A DNA stretch of 64,000 nucleotides, taken from positions 620,001 to 684,000 of the forward strand of contig NZ_KI912532.1 of the NCBI RefSeq assembly GCF_000519045.1, given 5' to 3'. The position numbers and the translations under genes are program-made. The DNA is from Dechloromonas agitata is5. GTDB lineage: Bacteria; Pseudomonadota; Gammaproteobacteria; Burkholderiales; Rhodocyclaceae. The notes under the pieces are model-generated. The model saw nothing but the letters and a program-made list of their open reading frames with translations, had not been told where the DNA came from and did no database searches. Positions 61,195-64,000 of the stretch are shown one piece after another; position 1 is the first letter of the stretch; every line of letters starts with the position of its first letter.

Positions 61195-63915
61195 ATGCCT
61201 CTCTTGTTGTTGGTGGACGGTTCGTCCTATCTCTACCGCGCCTTCCATGCCCTGCCCGACCTGCGCAACCAGGCCGGCGAGCCCACCGGCGCGCTGTACG
61301 GCGTGCTGAACATGCTACGTCGTCTGCAAAGCGACTACAAGGCAGACTACAAGGCCGTTGTCTTCGATCCACGCGGCAAAACCTTCCGCGACGACTGGTA
61401 TCCCGAATACAAATCCCACCGCCCGCCGATGCCGGACGACCTGGCCCGCCAGATCGAGCCCATCCACGCCGCAATCAAGGCCGCCGGCTGGCCGGTGATC
61501 ATGATCGACGGGGTCGAGGCCGACGACGTAATCGGTACGCTGGCCACGCAGGCCGCCGCCACCGACATCGACACGCTGATCTCGACCGGCGACAAGGATT
61601 TGACCCAGCTGGTCGGCCCAAAGATCCGCTGGTACAACACGATGAGCAATGAATTGCTCGACGAAGCCGGCGTGGAGGCCAAGTTCGGCGTGCCGCCCGA
61701 GCGTATCGTCGATTACCTGGCGCTGGTCGGCGACGCCGTCGACGGCGTGCCAGGCGTGCAGAAGTGCGGCCCGAAGACGGCCGTCAAATGGCTGACCCAG
61801 TACGGCACGCTGGACAACCTGGTGGCGAATGCCGATGCGGTGAGCGGCGTGGTCGGCCAGAACCTGCGCGACCACCTCGGCTTCCTGCCGCTCGGCAAGA
61901 AGCTGGTCACCGTCGTCTGCGACCTGCCCGACCTGCCGACGCCGACCGCGCTGACCGCCACGCCGCCGGACATCCCGACCCTGCGCGAGCTGTACAAGCG
62001 CTACCAGTTTCGTTCCTGGCTCAATGAAATCGATGGCCCGGAGGCGGCCGCCGGTATCCCGGCGCAAACGATCGGCGTCGTCAGCGACGCGCCGCCGCCC
62101 CCGAAGCTGGCGGTGAGTTACGAAACGGTCCTGACTTGGCAACAGTTCGATGCCTGGCTGGCCAGGATCGAGGCCGCCGAGTTGACGGCGCTCGACACCG
62201 AGACGACCAGCCTCGATTCCTTTGAGGCCCGCATCGTCGGCGTTTCGCTGTCGGTCACGCCGGGCGAGGCCTGCTACATCCCGCTTGCCCACACCGCCCC
62301 CGGGGTCGCCGAGCAGTTGCCGCGTGAGGAAGTACTGGCGAAACTCAAGCCCTGGTTGGAAGCAGCCGACCGGAAAAAAGTGCTGCAAAACGCCAAGTAC
62401 GACCAGCACGTCTTCGCCAATCACGGTATCGCACTGGCCGGCATCGCGCACGACACCATGCTGCAGAGCTACGTCATCGAGTCCGACAAGGGCCACGATC
62501 TCGGCCAACTGTGCAGCCGCCACCTCGGGCTGGAAACCATTGCCTACGAAGACCTGTGCGGCAAGGGCGCCAAGCAGATCACCTTCGACCAGGTCGATAT
62601 CGAGCGTGCTGCGACCTACGCCGCCGAGGACGCCGACGTGACGCTGCGCGTCCATCACGTGCTGCACCCGCAATTCGCCAGCGAACCGGGCTTGAGCCGC
62701 ATCTACCACGACATCGAGATGCCGGCGCGGCAGGTGATCTGGCAGATCGAGCGCAACGGCATCCTGGTCGATGCCGACGTGCTCGCCCGGCAGAGCCACG
62801 AGATGGGCCAGAAGATCATGGCGCTGGAAACCCAGGCCTACGAACTGGCCGGCCAACCCTTCAACCTCGCCTCACCAAAGCAGCTGGGCGACATCCTGTT
62901 CAACAAGCTCGGCCTGCCGGTCAAGAAAAAAACCGCCTCCGGCGGCCCCTCGACCGACGAGGAAGTGCTGACCGAACTGGCGCTCGACTACCCGCTGCCC
63001 AAGCTGCTGCTCGAACACCGCAGCCTGTCGAAACTCAAGGGGACCTACACCGACAAGCTGCCGCGCATGATTAACGCGCAGACCGGGAGAGTGCATACTC
63101 ACTTCTCCCAGGCGGCCGTTGTTACCGGGCGCCTCGCTTCCAGCGACCCGAACCTGCAGAACATCCCGGTGCGCAGCGAGGAAGGCCGGAAAATCCGTAC
63201 CGCCTTCATCGCGCCGGAAGGCAGCAGCATCGTCTCGGCCGACTACTCGCAGATCGAACTGCGCATCATGGCGCACCTCTCCAACGACGAACGCCTGCGC
63301 GAAGCCTTCGCGCACGGCGAGGATGTGCATAAGGCAACCGCTGCCGAAATCTTCGGCGTCACGCCGCTTGAAGTCGGCCCCGACCAACGCCGCGTTGCCA
63401 AGAGCATCAACTTCGGTCTGATCTACGGCATGAGCGCCTTCGGCCTGGCCCGCCAATTGGGGCTGGAGCGCGGCGCAGCGCAGACCTACATCGACCGCTA
63501 TTTCGCTCGCTACCCCGGTGTCGCCCGCTACATGGAAGAAGCCCGCCAGACCGCCCGCGACAAGGGCTACGTCGAAACCGCCTTCGGCCGCCGACTGTGG
63601 TTCCCGGAAATCCGCTCCAGCCAGGCCATGCGTCGCCAGGCGGCGGAACGCGCCGCGATCAACGCCCCGATGCAGGGTACTGCCGCCGACCTGATCAAGC
63701 TGGCGATGGTTGCCGTGCAGAATTGGCTGGGCACCAAGGGCATGCAGTCAAAACAGGTGTTGCAGGTGCACGACGAACTGCTGCTTGAAGTGCCCGATGC
63801 CGAATTGATGGACGTCCGCACTCACCTGCCCACGCTGATGAGCCAGGTGGCCGCCTTGAAGGTACCTCTGGTCGTCGAGGTCGGTGTCGGCCCGAACTGG
63901 GAAGCGGCGCACTAA
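61195..63915 (+). CDS. polA: DNA polymerase I
   Basis: Pol I acts in Okazaki fragment maturation and repair. It has 906 residues. The 5'-nuclease domain (about 1-290) has VDGSSYLYRAFH; the proofreading 3'-5' exonuclease is intact (ALDTETTSLDS and later Asp residues); the polymerase has DYSQIELR, KSINFGLIYG (O-helix) and QVHDELLLEV. The ATG has no good ribosome site but aligns with other PolA proteins. The stop overlaps a gene fragment on the other strand. Confidence 0.97.
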   Translation: MPLLLLVDGSSYLYRAFHALPDLRNQAGEPTGALYGVLNMLRRLQSDYKADYKAVVFDPRGKTFRDDWYPEYKSHRPPMPDDLARQIEPIHAAIKAAGWPVIMIDGVEADDVIGTLATQAAATDIDTLISTGDKDLTQLVGPKIRWYNTMSNELLDEAGVEAKFGVPPERIVDYLALVGDAVDGVPGVQKCGPKTAVKWLTQYGTLDNLVANADAVSGVVGQNLRDHLGFLPLGKKLVTVVCDLPDLPTPTALTATPPDIPTLRELYKRYQFRSWLNEIDGPEAAAGIPAQTIGVVSDAPPPPKLAVSYETVLTWQQFDAWLARIEAAELTALDTETTSLDSFEARIVGVSLSVTPGEACYIPLAHTAPGVAEQLPREEVLAKLKPWLEAADRKKVLQNAKYDQHVFANHGIALAGIAHDTMLQSYVIESDKGHDLGQLCSRHLGLETIAYEDLCGKGAKQITFDQVDIERAATYAAEDADVTLRVHHVLHPQFASEPGLSRIYHDIEMPARQVIWQIERNGILVDADVLARQSHEMGQKIMALETQAYELAGQPFNLASPKQLGDILFNKLGLPVKKKTASGGPSTDEEVLTELALDYPLPKLLLEHRSLSKLKGTYTDKLPRMINAQTGRVHTHFSQAAVVTGRLASSDPNLQNIPVRSEEGRKIRTAFIAPEGSSIVSADYSQIELRIMAHLSNDERLREAFAHGEDVHKATAAEIFGVTPLEVGPDQRRVAKSINFGLIYGMSAFGLARQLGLERGAAQTYIDRYFARYPGVARYMEEARQTARDKGYVETAFGRRLWFPEIRSSQAMRRQAAERAAINAPMQGTAADLIKLAMVAVQNWLGTKGMQSKQVLQVHDELLLEVPDAELMDVRTHLPTLMSQVAALKVPLVVEVGVGPNWEAAH

Positions 63916-64000
63916 GTGCCTTCGAGTTCCCGTACCGCTGCCTCGACCTGATCGACACTGATATCGGCCACCGCAAAAGTGGTCGGCTGCAACAGCACAT
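63912..64000 (-). CDS. C-terminal end of an unidentified gene (cut by window edge)
   Basis: On the minus strand one frame reads VLLQPTTFAVADISVDQVEA and ends in LEGT at the TAG (63914-63912), overlapping the polA stop. The codon pattern looks coding. About 29 residues are visible; the product cannot be named. Confidence 0.45.
   Translation of the reverse strand, partial: VLLQPTTFAVADISVDQVEAAVRELEGT

Overview
The window is a compact (about 60% GC or more), gene-dense stretch of bacterial chromosome with housekeeping content and no mobile element. Gene content and order point to a betaproteobacterium, most likely Rhodocyclales (Dechloromonas/Azonexus-like). The evidence is the pilMNOPQ-aroK-aroB-gltB-gltD block divergent from a class A penicillin-binding protein gene, an S-adenosylhomocysteine (SAH) riboswitch before ahcY, the dapF-DUF484-xerC block, nadD-rsfS-rlmH-maf, thrB-DUF2782-polA, and BPSS1780-type membrane proteins. 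The genus is an inference from gene order and was not tested by alignment.

Layout. 1-2319: 3' part of a hybrid histidine kinase. 2436-6978 (minus): EF-G-like GTPase, small membrane protein, glmU, and a membrane-anchored winged-helix protein. 7136-13266 (minus): glutamate synthase gltBD behind a promoter and a terminator-like leader hairpin. 13417-20195 (minus): aroB, aroK, and pilMNOPQ with tightly overlapping stop/start codons. 20355-24851 (plus): mrcA, then lptM-lysA-hslR, with cyaY converging. 24848-34251 (minus): AEC transporter, hslVU, a STAS protein, a metal ABC importer with an outer-membrane barrel protein, and rlmI. 34326-34478: a 50-residue basic protein gene with its own near-consensus promoter and hairpin terminator. 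34591-39873 (minus): isochorismatase-like hydrolase, xerC, DUF484, dapF, a GNAT acetyltransferase and two lipid A acyltransferases.

40033-45835 (plus) is an S-adenosylmethionine (SAM) cycle cluster: metK behind a structured leader, an HD-GYP phosphodiesterase, riboswitch-controlled ahcY, tlyA and metF. Two tRNA-Lys genes and an initiator tRNA follow. 46306-49146 (minus) holds proQ, a dienelactone hydrolase and rng. 49183-51620 (plus) holds a U32 peptidase-family gene and an acyltransferase. A divergent pair at about 53.6 kb (acetoacetyl-CoA synthetase and enoyl-CoA hydratase) shares a repeated GTTAAC operator-like site. 54513-63915 carries a glycosyltransferase-like gene, maf-rlmH-rsfS-nadD, two paralogous membrane proteins, thrB, DUF2782, a LOG-family gene and polA. 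A gene fragment runs off the right edge.

Most neighbouring genes in the same direction overlap by ATGA/GTGA/TAATG, so translational coupling is the rule. No CRISPR array, insertion sequence, phage gene or toxin-antitoxin pair was seen. The items most worth following are non-coding or small: the metK leader, the gltB leader hairpin, the 50-residue gene and the operator at 53.65 kb.
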